This document shows, piece by piece, positions 15,006-22,920 of a stretch of 42,814 nt of DNA. Origin of the DNA: Fundidesulfovibrio soli (lineage in GTDB: Bacteria; Desulfobacterota; Desulfovibrionia; Desulfovibrionales; Desulfovibrionaceae). Made by a program: the position numbers and the translations under genes. Under the pieces are notes generated by a model, which saw only the letters and a program-made list of their open reading frames with translations, was not told the DNA's origin and did not search any database. How positions within the stretch are numbered: position 1 is the first letter of the stretch; each line of letters starts with the position of its first letter. The stretch is taken from contig NZ_JAKZKW010000028.1 of assembly GCF_022808695.1 (NCBI RefSeq), forward strand, positions 1-42,814, given 5' to 3'.

Positions 15006-16412
15006 ATGCCTGTCGATTCACCCTTGTTCCTGCTGGTGTGGCTCCCCGTCGTGCTGGGCGTTTTCGCCTTCTGCCCCGGCGGGTTGCGGGGCGGGCTGCT
15101 GCTGGCCGCCAGCCTGCTGTTCTACGCCCTGTCCGACGTAACCTCCCTGCCGCTCCTGTGCCTCTCCGCCGCTGGCAACATGCTCCTGGGCCTGGCCATC
15201 GGCAAGGCCGAGCCCGGCTCCGGCGCGCGCCGGGCGCTGCTGGCCGCCGGGGTGGGCGCCAACCTGCTCCTGCTGGCCTGGGCCAAGTATTTCTCGTTCC
15301 TCACCGCGCAGGTGCTCGGCATTTCAGCCCCGGCCTGGATGGCCCCGGCGGGCATGCCGCTGGGCGTCTCCTTCTTCACCTTCTCGGCCGTGGCCTATCT
15401 GATGGACGTCTCGCGCGGGCAGCAGGCTCCGGAGGCCAACCCCCTGCGCTTCGGCCTGTTCATGGTCTTCTTCCCCAAGATCACGGCCGGCCCCATCGCC
15501 CGCTACCGTGACATGTTCCCCGAGGGCGGCTGGCCCGCAGCCCCAACTATGGAAGACCTGCGCGCCGGGCTCGCCCGCCTGGCCGTGGGCCTGGCCAAGA
15601 AGGCCCTCGTGGCCGGGACGCTCGGCCCCATGGCGGACGCCGCCTTCGGCGAGCCCGCCGGTCGCCTGGACATGGGCACGGCCTGGCTTGGCCTGGCGAG
15701 CTACTCCCTGCAGCTCTACTTCGACTTCTCCGGCTACACCGACATGGCCGTGGGCCTGGGCCGCATGTTCGGCTACAAGCTGCCCGAGAACTTCAATTAT
15801 CCCTACGTCAGCCAGTCCGTGCGCGAGTTCTGGCGGCGCTGGCACATGACGCTCTCCAGCTGGTTCCGCGACTACCTCTACATCCCCCTGGGCGGCGGGC
15901 GCGTAGCCCCCTGGAAGGTGCAGCGCAACCTGCTCGCGGTGTTCGCGCTGTGCGGCCTGTGGCACGGGGCATCCTGGAGCTTCGTGGTCTGGGGCCTGTG
16001 GCACGGGGTGTTCCTGGCCCTGGAGCGCACCCGGATAGGCAAGGCGCTGGACGCCCTCCCCCGCCCGCTGCGCCACGCCTACGCCCTGGCCGTGGTCTGC
16101 CTGGGCTGGGTGTTCTTCCGGGCCGCCGACTTCAGCCAGGCCCTGGCCTACTTCTCGGCCCTGGCCGGAGCCAACCAGAGCGGCTTCGACTACACCTGGA
16201 TGGTGCGCGTGAACCGGCAGTACATGGCGGCCCTGGCCGTGGGCCTGATCGGCAGCGCCCCGGCGCTGCCCTGGCTGGCCGCCCGGCTGGAGGCGCTCTC
16301 CCCCGCCGTGGCCGGTGCCTGCGCCCGCCTCGCGGCCCCCGTCCTGCTTGCCGCCGCGCTCCTGCAGCTGGCAGCCGGAACCTACGCCCCCTTCATCTAC
16401 GCCCAATTCTGA
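15006..16412 (+). CDS. AlgI-type MBOAT O-acyltransferase
   Basis: A 468-residue polytopic membrane protein of the MBOAT family, which passes acetyl groups across the inner membrane to a polysaccharide-modifying partner. Signatures: MVFFPKITAGPIARY (about residues 151-165), the YFDFSGYTDMAVGLGRMFG block, FWRRWHMTLSSWFRDYLYIPLGG (about 275-297), and LCGLWHGASW with the catalytic His near residue 318. ATG 15006 is chosen because it lies directly before the first hydrophobic segment and after CAGGA. It is followed after 9 bp by an AlgJ/AlgX-like gene. No alginate or cellulose synthase gene is nearby, so the polymer that is acetylated is unknown. Confidence 0.92.
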   Translation: MPVDSPLFLLVWLPVVLGVFAFCPGGLRGGLLLAASLLFYALSDVTSLPLLCLSAAGNMLLGLAIGKAEPGSGARRALLAAGVGANLLLLAWAKYFSFLTAQVLGISAPAWMAPAGMPLGVSFFTFSAVAYLMDVSRGQQAPEANPLRFGLFMVFFPKITAGPIARYRDMFPEGGWPAAPTMEDLRAGLARLAVGLAKKALVAGTLGPMADAAFGEPAGRLDMGTAWLGLASYSLQLYFDFSGYTDMAVGLGRMFGYKLPENFNYPYVSQSVREFWRRWHMTLSSWFRDYLYIPLGGGRVAPWKVQRNLLAVFALCGLWHGASWSFVVWGLWHGVFLALERTRIGKALDALPRPLRHAYALAVVCLGWVFFRAADFSQALAYFSALAGANQSGFDYTWMVRVNRQYMAALAVGLIGSAPALPWLAARLEALSPAVAGACARLAAPVLLAAALLQLAAGTYAPFIYAQF

Positions 16413-16421
16413 GCCGCCGCC

Positions 16422-17546
16422 ATGAAACGCATCCTCTCCGCCGCCAGTGTCGCCCTGCTCCTGCTGCCCCTGATCCTGCCCCAGGGGCTGACCCTGCTGG
16501 GCGTCTCCCAAGGCCCCAAGGCCGTGGAGAACCGCCTCAAGACCCCGCTGCCGCCGCTCTCCCTGGCCGGGCAGGACTTCAAGGCCTTCGCCAAGCAGCT
16601 GACAACGTCCTACGGGGAGACCTTCCCCTTCCGCGACGACATGATCCGCGCGGCCAACCGCATCAAGCTGGCCCTGTTCAGGGAGTCGCCCTCCAAGAAC
16701 GTGATCCTGGGCCGCGACGGCTGGCTGTTCTTCAACATGGAGTCCGCCCTGGAGGACTGGCTGGGCGTGAACCTGCTCAGCCGCGAGGAGCTGGACGCCT
16801 TCACGGCCGAGATGAAGGCCCGCCGAGACTGGCTGGCGGCCCGCGGCATCCCCATGCTCCTGGTGATCGCGCCCAACAAGGCCAGCGTCTACGGACAGTT
16901 CATGCCCCCGGCCATGCACAAGCTCTCCCCCGTGACCCGGCTGGACCAGCTGGGCCAGGCCATGCGCGAGGCTGGAGTGCCCTTCCTGGACCTGCGCCCG
17001 GCACTTATCAGCGCGGGCCAAGTGCGCCGGGCATACTGGAAGACCGACACCCACTGGAACGGCTGGGGCGCGTTCCGGGGCAGCGCGGCCATCGTGGAGG
17101 CCCTGCGGGCGCGCTTCCCGGGCATGCCGCCCCTGGCCGACGAGGAGTACCGCCCACTGGAGTTCGAGACCCACGGCGGCGACCTCTCGGACATGCTCCT
17201 GCTCACCGACACCCTCACCGAGCGCGACATCGAGATGGAGCGCCTGTCCCCCACCCGGGCCCACGCCGCCGGGCCTCCGGGCTACCCCAACCCGGCCATG
17301 CGCTCCGGGCGCGACATGGTGGTGCTCGAAACGGGTGACAAGTCCCTGCCCAAGGCGGTTTTCTTCCGGGACAGCTTCTCAAGCGCGGCCATCCCCTTCC
17401 TCTCCCAGCGCTTCCAGCGCAGCGTCTTCCTGTGGGAGCACACCTTCCAGCCCCAGATCATCGAGGCTGAGAAGCCGGACGTGGTCGTGATCGAGGCCGT
17501 GGAGCGCTATCTGCACCAGCCCTTCCGGCCCGTGCCGCTGCCCTGA
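16422..17546 (+). CDS. AlgJ/AlgX-like SGNH acetyltransferase partner
   Basis: A 374-residue exported protein, anchored or cleaved at an N-terminal hydrophobic segment (about 5-24). It matches the AlgJ/AlgX/DHHW group that receives acetyl groups from an MBOAT protein and puts them on an exopolysaccharide in the periplasm. Visible are [19 protein letters not shown] (about 67-85), [25 protein letters not shown], the catalytic [13 protein letters not shown] (Asp/His block, about 208-220) and VFFRDSF with the nucleophilic Ser (about 310-316). It is one gene with the upstream MBOAT gene in a two-gene cassette. Convergent or partner biosynthesis genes are absent from the window. Confidence 0.88.
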   Translation: MKRILSAASVALLLLPLILPQGLTLLGVSQGPKAVENRLKTPLPPLSLAGQDFKAFAKQLTTSYGETFPFRDDMIRAANRIKLALFRESPSKNVILGRDGWLFFNMESALEDWLGVNLLSREELDAFTAEMKARRDWLAARGIPMLLVIAPNKASVYGQFMPPAMHKLSPVTRLDQLGQAMREAGVPFLDLRPALISAGQVRRAYWKTDTHWNGWGAFRGSAAIVEALRARFPGMPPLADEEYRPLEFETHGGDLSDMLLLTDTLTERDIEMERLSPTRAHAAGPPGYPNPAMRSGRDMVVLETGDKSLPKAVFFRDSFSSAAIPFLSQRFQRSVFLWEHTFQPQIIEAEKPDVVVIEAVERYLHQPFRPVPLP

Positions 17547-17583
17547 ACGGGCGGCCGCCACGAGAAAGGCCCGCCGGCTTGCC

Positions 17584-17601
17584 GTCAAATCTCAATTTGA
17601 C
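17584..17601. promoter_or_regulatory. Perfect 7-bp inverted repeat upstream of the chemoreceptor gene
   Basis: GTCAAAT-CTCA-ATTTGAC is a perfect inverted repeat of 18 bases about 80 bases before the chemoreceptor start, in a gap more AT-rich than its surroundings. Size and spacing fit a dimeric repressor or activator site, CRP/FNR-like in geometry but not matching the FNR half-site TTGAT. No sigma-28 promoter was seen before this chemoreceptor. Transcription factor unknown. Confidence 0.4.
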
Positions 17602-17679
17602 CATGTTGTCATTTTCTGCTCAACTTCTTCCATGGACGGATCCAGACTTTCCCGTCTGACACCATTCAGGAGTCGTACC

Positions 17680-19485
17680 ATGAAGTTGTCGGTCAAACTG
17701 TTCGGAGGATTCGGCATAGTCGTATTGCTGGTGGCCGGGGTGGGGCTGTTCGCCATCGCCCAGATGGGGGCCATCCGCGCGGAAACCGACCTGCTCGCCG
17801 GAGACTGGCTGCCGAGCATCACCCGCCTGGGGCAGATCAACGAGGCCGTCCAGCAGTTCCGCCGCTACGAGCTGGTGCACATCATGTCCACCGGGGACGC
17901 CCAGATGCGCGATTACGAAGCGCGCATGAAGCAGTCGCGGGAAAGGGCCGAGAAGCTGCTGGCGGAATACGACAAGCTCATCACTCCGGACCAGGCCGAG
18001 GAGCGGGCCGGGCTGGAAAAGTTCATGGTTCATTGGAAAAGCTACCTTGCGCAGCACGAGAAGATCGCCAAGCTCTCTGAGATCAACCAGGCCAAGGCCG
18101 CCGAGGTGGCCGTGGGGGAATCGGCCAAACAGATCCAGGATGCGCTGGTGCTCCTGAATGCGCTGGTAGAGATGAACACCAAGGGCGGCGAGGAAAGCGC
18201 GGCCAGGGCGTTGGAAATCTACTCCAGCGGCCGGGCCAAGCTGCTGCTGGCCATCGCGCTCTGCGTGGGCGCGGGCGCGGCTCTGGCCTTCTTCACCACG
18301 CGCAACGTGCGCGGCCAGCTCGGGGAGGACCCCGGCTATCTGGGCCAGGTGGCCGCCGAAGTGGCCGAGGGCAACCTGGACGTGGCCTTCAAGCCCGTTG
18401 AGGGCAAGGGCGGCGTCTACGCGGTGCTCATCCGCATGGTCTCCACCCTGAAGGAGAAGATCGGCGAGGCCAACCAGAAATCCGAGGACGCCGCCAGGCA
18501 GGCCCAGGCCGCTCAGGAGGCCACCGCCGCCGCCGAGGAGGCCACCGCCAGGGCCGAGCGCGCCAAGGCCGAAGGCATGCTTCAGGCCGCGGGCAGGCTT
18601 GAGGACGTGGCCGAGGTCATCTCCTCCGCTTCGGAGGAGCTTTCCGCCCAGGTGGAGCAGTCCACGCGCGGGGCCGAGATGCAGTCCGGACGGGTGGCCG
18701 AGACCGCCACCGCCATGGAGCAGATGAACGCCACCGTTCTCGAGGTGGCCCGCAACGCCTCCCAGGCCGCCGAGACCTCCGAGCGGGCCAAGGCCCGCGC
18801 CCAGGAGGGGGCCAAAGCCGTGGACGAGGTGGTGCGCGAGATCGGCATGGTGGCCAAGCAGGCCGAGGAGCTCAAGGCCGACATGACCGGCCTGGGTGCG
18901 CAGGCCGAAGCCATCGGGCGCATCATGGGCGTGATCTCCGACATCGCGGACCAGACCAACCTGCTGGCCCTCAACGCCGCAATCGAGGCGGCCCGCGCGG
19001 GCGAGGCGGGCAGGGGGTTCGCGGTGGTGGCCGACGAGGTGCGCAAGCTGGCCGAGAAGACCATGACCGCCACCAAGGAGGTGGGCGAGGCCATCCGGGG
19101 CATCCAGGACGGCACCCGCTCCAACATCGCAAGCGTGGAGCGCACCGTGACCCTTGTGGGCAAGGCCACCTCCATCGCAAGCGCCTCTGGCGAGGCCCTG
19201 CGCTCCATCGTTGACCTGGTGGACCGCAGCACGGACCAGGTGCGCTCCATCGCCGCCGCCTCCGAGGAGCAGTCCGCCGCCAGCGAGGAGATCAACCACT
19301 CAGTGGAGGACATCAGCCGCATCTCCTCCGAGACGTCCGACGCCATGCGCCAGTCCGCCCAGGCCGTGGCCGAGCTGGCCGCCCAGGCCCAGGTGCTCTC
19401 CCGCCTCATCGAGGAGCTCCAGGCCGAAGGCGGCGCGGGCGGCAAGGCCCTCGCCGGCCGCAGGCCCGCCGCGCTTGGCATGTAA
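17680..19485 (+). CDS. Methyl-accepting chemotaxis protein
   Basis: A 601-residue chemoreceptor. Transmembrane 1 is at about residues 9-30 ([19 protein letters not shown]). The periplasmic part (about 31-200) is helical and has the size of a four-helix-bundle sensor. Transmembrane 2 is at about 201-222 ([18 protein letters not shown]), followed by a HAMP-like linker ([28 protein letters not shown]) and the long cytoplasmic coiled coil. The tip motif that contacts CheA and Che[21 protein letters not shown] and the following [17 protein letters not shown], is intact at about 422-462. No C-terminal CheR-tethering pentapeptide is present. ATG 17680 follows CAGGAG; an in-frame ATG 48 bases upstream has no such site. 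Ligand unknown. Confidence 0.95.
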   Translation: MKLSVKLFGGFGIVVLLVAGVGLFAIAQMGAIRAETDLLAGDWLPSITRLGQINEAVQQFRRYELVHIMSTGDAQMRDYEARMKQSRERAEKLLAEYDKLITPDQAEERAGLEKFMVHWKSYLAQHEKIAKLSEINQAKAAEVAVGESAKQIQDALVLLNALVEMNTKGGEESAARALEIYSSGRAKLLLAIALCVGAGAALAFFTTRNVRGQLGEDPGYLGQVAAEVAEGNLDVAFKPVEGKGGVYAVLIRMVSTLKEKIGEANQKSEDAARQAQAAQEATAAAEEATARAERAKAEGMLQAAGRLEDVAEVISSASEELSAQVEQSTRGAEMQSGRVAETATAMEQMNATVLEVARNASQAAETSERAKARAQEGAKAVDEVVREIGMVAKQAEELKADMTGLGAQAEAIGRIMGVISDIADQTNLLALNAAIEAARAGEAGRGFAVVADEVRKLAEKTMTATKEVGEAIRGIQDGTRSNIASVERTVTLVGKATSIASASGEALRSIVDLVDRSTDQVRSIAAASEEQSAASEEINHSVEDISRISSETSDAMRQSAQAVAELAAQAQVLSRLIEELQAEGGAGGKALAGRRPAALGM

Positions 19486-19507
19486 CCCCCTCCCATCACC
19501 AGCAATG

Positions 19508-19536
19508 TTGACAGCGGGGCGGAGGGTCCGTATCGT
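19508..19536 (+). promoter_or_regulatory. Sigma-70-type promoter of the leuA leader
   Basis: A perfect -35 TTGACA (19508-19513) is followed after exactly 17 bases by TATCGT (19531-19536, 4 of 6 matches to TATAAT). The predicted start of transcription falls at or within a base or two of ATG 19543, which opens a Leu-rich short reading frame. Placed about 260 bases upstream of leuA and just after the chemoreceptor stop. Prediction only, no mapped start. Confidence 0.55.
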
Positions 19537-19572
19537 GAGTCCATGTTCACGACGCTGACCCTCCGCCCCCGC
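19514..19572. repeat. Long inverted repeat overlapping the leuA promoter
   Basis: GCGGGGCGGAGGGTC (19514-19528) pairs with GACCCTCCGCCCCCGC (19557-19572), one base bulged. Inside it TCGTGA (19533-19538) pairs with TCACGA (19547-19552). The promoter spacer and -10 lie in the left arm, and the start of the leader peptide frame lies in the right arm. It may be the factor-independent end of the chemoreceptor transcript, although no T-tract follows, or an operator or cruciform-type control element for leuA. Confidence 0.5.
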
Positions 19573-19620
19573 TTCCTCGCGGCTCCCGCCGCCCTCTCGC
19601 TACCGCCCCTGGCGGTCTGA
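19543..19620 (+). CDS. Candidate Leu-rich leader peptide of leuA
   Basis: A 25-codon frame (ATG 19543, TGA 19618-19620) with six Leu codons, at positions 5, 7, 12, 18, 20 and 23, one of them the rare CTA, and a final Val. It begins at the predicted transcription start, so the transcript would be leaderless; there is no ribosome-binding site. A small hairpin (ACCGCC-CCT-GGCGGT, 19602-19616) and a T7 run (19627-19633) follow, but ten bases separate them, so a standard attenuator-terminator is not clear. The stretch after it (19621-19662) is pyrimidine-rich and poor in G, as Rho loading sites are. Leu enrichment could partly be chance in GC-rich DNA. Confidence 0.45.
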   Translation: MFTTLTLRPRFLAAPAALSLPPLAV

Positions 19621-19712
19621 TAATCGTTTTTTTCTTCTCTTTATTCCGTTTTCGTCCCGCTCCAGCCGCCAAGCGGCATTGTCCATATGATCGACCATGC
19701 AGGAGGTCCGCC

Positions 19713-19778
19713 ATGATCGACCGACGCCGACTATCAGGCCCGAACCGCAGCTGTCCCCGTGCCGCTTCGCGCCGATAA
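19713..19778 (+). CDS. Short upstream ORF with strong ribosome-binding site before leuA
   Basis: A 21-residue frame starting at ATG 19713, six bases after a perfect AGGAGG (19701-19706), and ending at TAA 19776-19778, 23 bases before leuA. It is rich in Arg, opening MIDRRRLSG, with two consecutive CGA-type or rare codons around CGA-CGC-CGA-CTA. The ten bases ATGATCGACC occur at 19687 and again at its start. It is in a different frame from leuA. The strong site must be used by something: either this is a translated regulatory peptide or the leuA start is mis-assigned; the latter is unlikely because the site points to a different frame. Confidence 0.4.
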   Translation: MIDRRRLSGPNRSCPRAASRR

Positions 19779-19801
19779 CGCAGAAAACCCCGGAGTCATC
19801 C

Positions 19802-21502
19802 ATGCAGACCGCCCGTATGATCGAGAAATACCGCCCCTTCCCCGCCGTGGCCCTCAAGGACCGCACCTGGCCGGACAAGACCATCACCCAGGCCCCCACG
19901 TGGCTCTCCACGGACCTGCGCGACGGCAACCAGGCCCTGTTCGATCCGCTGGACACCGCCTCCAAGCTCAAGCTGTTCAAGCTCCTGGTGGACATCGGCT
20001 TCAAGGAGATCGAGGTGGCCTTCCCCTCGGCCTCGCAGACCGATTTCGACTTCGTGCGCACCCTCATCGAGGGCGGGCACATCCCCCGCGACGTGACCAT
20101 CTCCGTGCTGACCCAGGCCCGCGAGCACCTGATCCGGCGCACCGTGGAATCGCTGGAGGGCGCGCGCTCGGCCATCGTGCACATCTACGTGTCCACGGCC
20201 CCGGTGTTCCGCGAGGTGGTCTTCCAGAAGACGCCCGACGAAGTCCGCCGCATGGCCGTGGAGGCCGTGCTCCTGACCCGCGAGCTCACCGCCGCCCAGC
20301 CCGGCACGGCCTGGACCCTGGAGTTCACCCCCGAGAACTTCTCCGGCACGGAGCTGGAGTTCGCCCGCGACGTCTGCGACGACGTCACCGCCGCCTGGGG
20401 CGCCACCCCCGGGGACAAGGTGATCGTCAACCTGCCCGCCACCCTGGAGCTGGCCACGCCCAACGTCTATGCGGACCAGATCGAGTGGATGCACCGCAAC
20501 CTGGCCAGGCGCGACAGCGTGGTCATCTCAGTGCATCCCCACAACGACAGGGGCTGCGCCGTGGCCGCCGCCGAACTGGCCCAGCTGGCCGGGGCCGAGC
20601 GCGTGGAGGGCTGCCTGTTCGGCAACGGCGAGCGCACCGGCAACGCCGACTTGGTGACCCTGGCGCTCAACCTGCACACCCAGGGCATCGTGCCCGGGCT
20701 GGATTTCAGGCGCATGGCCGAGGTGACCGCCGCCATGGAGGAGCTCACCCGCCTGCCCGTCCACCCGCGCCACCCCTACGCGGGCGAGCTGGTGTTCACC
20801 GCCTTCTCCGGCTCCCACCAGGACGCCATCAAGAAGGGCTTCGCCGCGCGCACGCCCGAGTCGCTCTGGAACGTGCCCTACCTGCCCATCGACCCGGCGG
20901 ACCTGGGGCGCGGCTACGAGGCCATCGTGCGGGTCAACGGCCAGTCCGGCAAGGGCGGCGTGGCCTATGTGATGGAGGCCACCTACGGGCTGGTGATGCC
21001 GCGCAGGCTCCAGGTGGAGTTCGCGGCCGCGGTGCAGCGCCACGCCGACACCCACGGCGGCGAGATACCGCCCGAGACGCTCTGGAAGCTCTTCGCCCGC
21101 GAATACCTGGAGAAGACCAAGCCCATCCTCTACGCCGGGCACCAGTTGGTGGACGTTCCCGGCCGCCAGGGCATCCGCCTGGAGGTGGGCGCGGGCAAGC
21201 GCACCGTCTGCGCCATGGGCGAGGGCAACGGCCCGCTGGACGCGGCCGTGCATGCGCTGGGTCTGCCGCTGCGCATCCACTCCTATGAGGAGCGGGCTCT
21301 TGGGGTGGGAGCGGACGCCAGGGCCGCCTCCTTCGTGGAGGTGAGCCTGGACGGAGTGACCGGGAGCACCTTCGGCGTGGGATTGAGCCCCAACATCGTC
21401 ACTTCGGCCATCCTGGCCGTGCTCTCGGGAGCCAACAGGCTCCTGGCGCGCCTGCCCAAGGACAAGCGCCAGGATCTGCTGGACATGCTGCTGGGGGAAT
21501 AA
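19802..21502 (+). CDS. leuA: 2-isopropylmalate synthase (type 2, long form)
   Basis: A 566-residue enzyme that condenses 2-oxoisovalerate with acetyl-CoA, the committed step of leucine synthesis. The N-terminal TIM-barrel shows TWLSTDLRDGNQAL (about 36-49), SVHPHNDRG with metal-binding His residues (about 241-249) and CLFGNGERTGNADLVTLALNL. The C-terminal allosteric domain is present (ALGVGADARAASFVEV and following), consistent with feedback control by Leu. The sequence is of the group common in Actinobacteria and fungi rather than the E. coli type. ATG 19802 follows GGAG; an in-frame ATG at 19697 has no site. The downstream leuCDB genes are not in the window. Confidence 0.93.
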   Translation: MQTARMIEKYRPFPAVALKDRTWPDKTITQAPTWLSTDLRDGNQALFDPLDTASKLKLFKLLVDIGFKEIEVAFPSASQTDFDFVRTLIEGGHIPRDVTISVLTQAREHLIRRTVESLEGARSAIVHIYVSTAPVFREVVFQKTPDEVRRMAVEAVLLTRELTAAQPGTAWTLEFTPENFSGTELEFARDVCDDVTAAWGATPGDKVIVNLPATLELATPNVYADQIEWMHRNLARRDSVVISVHPHNDRGCAVAAAELAQLAGAERVEGCLFGNGERTGNADLVTLALNLHTQGIVPGLDFRRMAEVTAAMEELTRLPVHPRHPYAGELVFTAFSGSHQDAIKKGFAARTPESLWNVPYLPIDPADLGRGYEAIVRVNGQSGKGGVAYVMEATYGLVMPRRLQVEFAAAVQRHADTHGGEIPPETLWKLFAREYLEKTKPILYAGHQLVDVPGRQGIRLEVGAGKRTVCAMGEGNGPLDAAVHALGLPLRIHSYEERALGVGADARAASFVEVSLDGVTGSTFGVGLSPNIVTSAILAVLSGANRLLARLPKDKRQDLLDMLLGE

Positions 21503-21530
21503 CGCGCCGGCGCTCGTCGCGAAGCGGAAA

Positions 21531-21700
21531 GGGAGTGCAGAGGGCGGAAGGCCCTTTGCACTCCGGAGGCTTCTTTGGGCTGCGTGGTAACGGGACGGAG
21601 ATGGCCTCCGGCGGCAAAAGGGAGTTCCTCCCTTTTGAATCCCATATAGCTTCGCTCCCCAGGCGGACGAGCTTCGCAGGGAAGTCCGGCCCCCGAGGCC
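21531..21700. repeat. Intergenic cluster of palindromic units after leuA
   Basis: No gene. GGAGTGCAGAGGGC (21532-21545) pairs with GCCCTTTGCACTCC (21551-21564), one mismatch, across a five-base loop; with no T-tract it is at best a weak terminator for leuA. It is followed by GCCTCCGGCGGC and the perfect hairpin AAAAGGGAG-TTC-CTCCCTTTT (21616-21636). The motif CCTCCGGCGGC then (A)AAGGG-hairpin-CCCTT then GAA recurs at 28665-28697, so this is a second arrangement of REP-like units. Confidence 0.55.
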
Positions 21701-21770
21701 GCGCCGGGAAGCATTGGGCCAGAAAGAACTGACGAGAGTGACCGGCTACCCTGCCGCGATGAACCGCACC

Positions 21771-21861
21771 GTCTGCTGCTCTGGCCTCGTGCGGGCCGAG
21801 CCGGGCGATGTTCTTCAAATACAGCGTCCGGCTCGGCCCGCACGAGGCCGGAGCAGGAGAC
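21771..21861. repeat. Long hairpin with conserved loop, copy 2 (complete)
   Basis: The only complete copy. The outer stem CTGCTCTGGCCTCGTGCGGG... (21776-21804) pairs with 21828-21856 at 28 of 29 positions; pairing continues outward to GTCT/AGAC (21771-21774 with 21858-21861) and inward through GCG (21805-21807, one G-T wobble) to TGT/ACA around the loop TCTTCAAAT (21812-21820 approx.). One A-G mismatch sits four pairs below the loop, and copy 3 has the same. GACTACAACCC follows at 21859-21869, as after copy 1. It stands between convergent genes (leuA and ADTH synthase). It is not a terminator (no T-tract), and its function is unknown. Confidence 0.85.
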
Positions 21862-21878
21862 TACAACCCTACATTTTT

Positions 21879-21911
21879 CAGCGGCCAAAGGGCATCGCCC
21901 TTTGGCCGCTG
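21879..21911. terminator. Perfect 15-bp hairpin between the convergent genes
   Basis: CAGCGGCCAAAGGGC (21879-21893), loop ATC, GCCCTTTGGCCGCTG (21897-21911). It lies 18 bases after the stop of the minus-strand ADTH synthase gene, so it probably ends that transcript, though the run that follows on the minus strand is A-rich, not T-rich. TTTTT stands on the plus strand just before it. Likely a bidirectional barrier. Confidence 0.55.
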
Positions 21912-21929
21912 CGTTGTTACGAGGGCTGA

Positions 21930-22727
21930 CTATTCCCCCAGCCCGGCCAGGGCGTCCTCAACGTCGCCGCCGTCGTGCACGATCTTGCCCAGGGCCTGCA
22001 GCAGGCGGGTGGGGTCCTTGTGCTGGAAGATGTTGCGGCCAACCGACAGGCCGGAACCGCCCGCCTGGATGGAATCCGCCACCATGCGCAGGAAGTCCCT
22101 GGTGGTGGGCGTCTTGGGCCCGCCCGCGATGAGCACGGGCACGCGCGCACCGGCCACCACGCGGGCGAAGCTCTCGGGGTCGCCGGTGTAGGGCACCTTG
22201 ACCATGTCCGCGCCCAGCTCCATGCCCACGCGGGCGCAGTGAGCCACTACCTCGGGGTCGAACTCGTTCTTGATCTTGGGGCCGCGCCCGTAGACCATGG
22301 CCAGCACCGGAATGCCCCAGCGCGCGGCCTCGCGGCTGATGCGCCCCATGTCCGCCAGCATGTCCCTCTCGGACTCGTCGCCCAGGTTCAGATGCACGCT
22401 CACGGCGTCAGCGCCCAGTTGGATGGCCTCCTCCACTTCGCAGACCAGGGTCTTGGCCCCGGGGAAGGGCGAGAGCGAGGTGGAGGCCGAGAGGTGGACG
22501 ATCAGCCCGATGTCGCGCCCGCGCGCCCTGTGGCCGCAGGGCACCACGCCCTTGTGCATGAGCACGGCGTTGGCCCCGCCCTCAACGATCTTGGTCACGG
22601 TGTCGCGCATGTCGATGATGCCGTCGATGGGGCCGACCGTGACGCCGTGGTCCAGGGGCACGATGATGGCCCTGCCGGTGTCGCGGTTGATGATGCGTTC
22701 GAGACGGATGGTTTTGCCGATGTGCAT
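21930..22727 (-). CDS. Archaeal-type aldolase, 2-amino-3,7-dideoxy-D-threo-hept-6-ulosonate (ADTH) synthase
   Basis: A 265-residue class I (Schiff-base) aldolase of the DeoC/LacD-like group. The type found in methanogens and Desulfovibrio makes ADTH, the first step of a shikimate-type route to aromatic amino acids that avoids DAHP. Visible: [17 protein letters not shown] (about 21-37), [33 protein letters not shown] (about 115-131), the Lys region [14 protein letters not shown] (about 177-190) and the phosphate-binding [16 protein letters not shown], ending [15 protein letters not shown] fructose-bisphosphate aldolase label would also fit the fold; the leader with aromatic codons favours the aromatic role. 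ATG 22727 follows AGGAG. Confidence 0.85.
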   Translation of the reverse strand: MHIGKTIRLERIINRDTGRAIIVPLDHGVTVGPIDGIIDMRDTVTKIVEGGANAVLMHKGVVPCGHRARGRDIGLIVHLSASTSLSPFPGAKTLVCEVEEAIQLGADAVSVHLNLGDESERDMLADMGRISREAARWGIPVLAMVYGRGPKIKNEFDPEVVAHCARVGMELGADMVKVPYTGDPESFARVVAGARVPVLIAGGPKTPTTRDFLRMVADSIQAGGSGLSVGRNIFQHKDPTRLLQALGKIVHDGGDVEDALAGLGE

Positions 22728-22772
22728 GGTGGTTGCTCCTGGCCTTTCCCGGCCCATGACGCCCGCGCCACG

Positions 22773-22805
22773 AAAAAGGGCCGCGAACGTCTTGTTCGCG
22801 GCCCT
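22773..22805 (-). terminator. Intrinsic terminator (attenuator) in the ADTH synthase leader
   Basis: On the minus strand AGGGCCGCGAAC (22805-22794) and GTTCGCGGCCCT (22788-22777) form a perfect 12-bp stem with a five-base loop, followed directly by TTTTT (22777-22773). It lies 46 bases before the start of the ADTH synthase gene, and no other minus-strand gene lies upstream, so it must act in that gene's own leader. The 5' arm contains CCGCGAA, complementary to TTCGCGG in the leader peptide frame, giving a ready antiterminator. Confidence 0.85.
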
Positions 22806-22832
22806 GTGGAAAGAGCGCTGCTTGGGTTGATC

Positions 22833-22919
22833 CTACTGGAGTTCGCTCCGCCACGCCCCGCGAAAGCGGACACCGTAGGAATAATAATACTGGCTGCAGT
22901 GGGCGTGGGTATTGCGCAT
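22833..22919 (-). CDS. Aromatic leader peptide of the ADTH synthase attenuator
   Basis: A 28-codon frame, ATG 22919 to TAG 22833, 27 bases before the terminator stem. It encodes Tyr at 11, 12, 13 and 15 (YYYSY, with TAT TAT TAT TCC TAC), Phe at 19 and Trp at 23. The Phe-Arg-Gly codons (TTT CGC GGG, near 22865-22858) contain TTCGCGG, which can pair with CCGCGAA in the 5' arm of the terminator. A ribosome stalled on the Tyr run would leave that stretch free to form the antiterminator; a ribosome that moves on would cover it. The start has no ribosome-binding site and lies at about the predicted transcription start, so the message may be leaderless. Confidence 0.8.
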   Translation of the reverse strand: MRNTHAHCSQYYYSYGVRFRGAWRSELQ

Positions 22920-22920
22920 G

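Noticed and set aside
19697-19801. Longer leuA start at ATG 19697
   Set aside because: The added 35 residues are not enzyme-like, no ribosome-binding site precedes it, and ATG 19802 has GGAG at good spacing.
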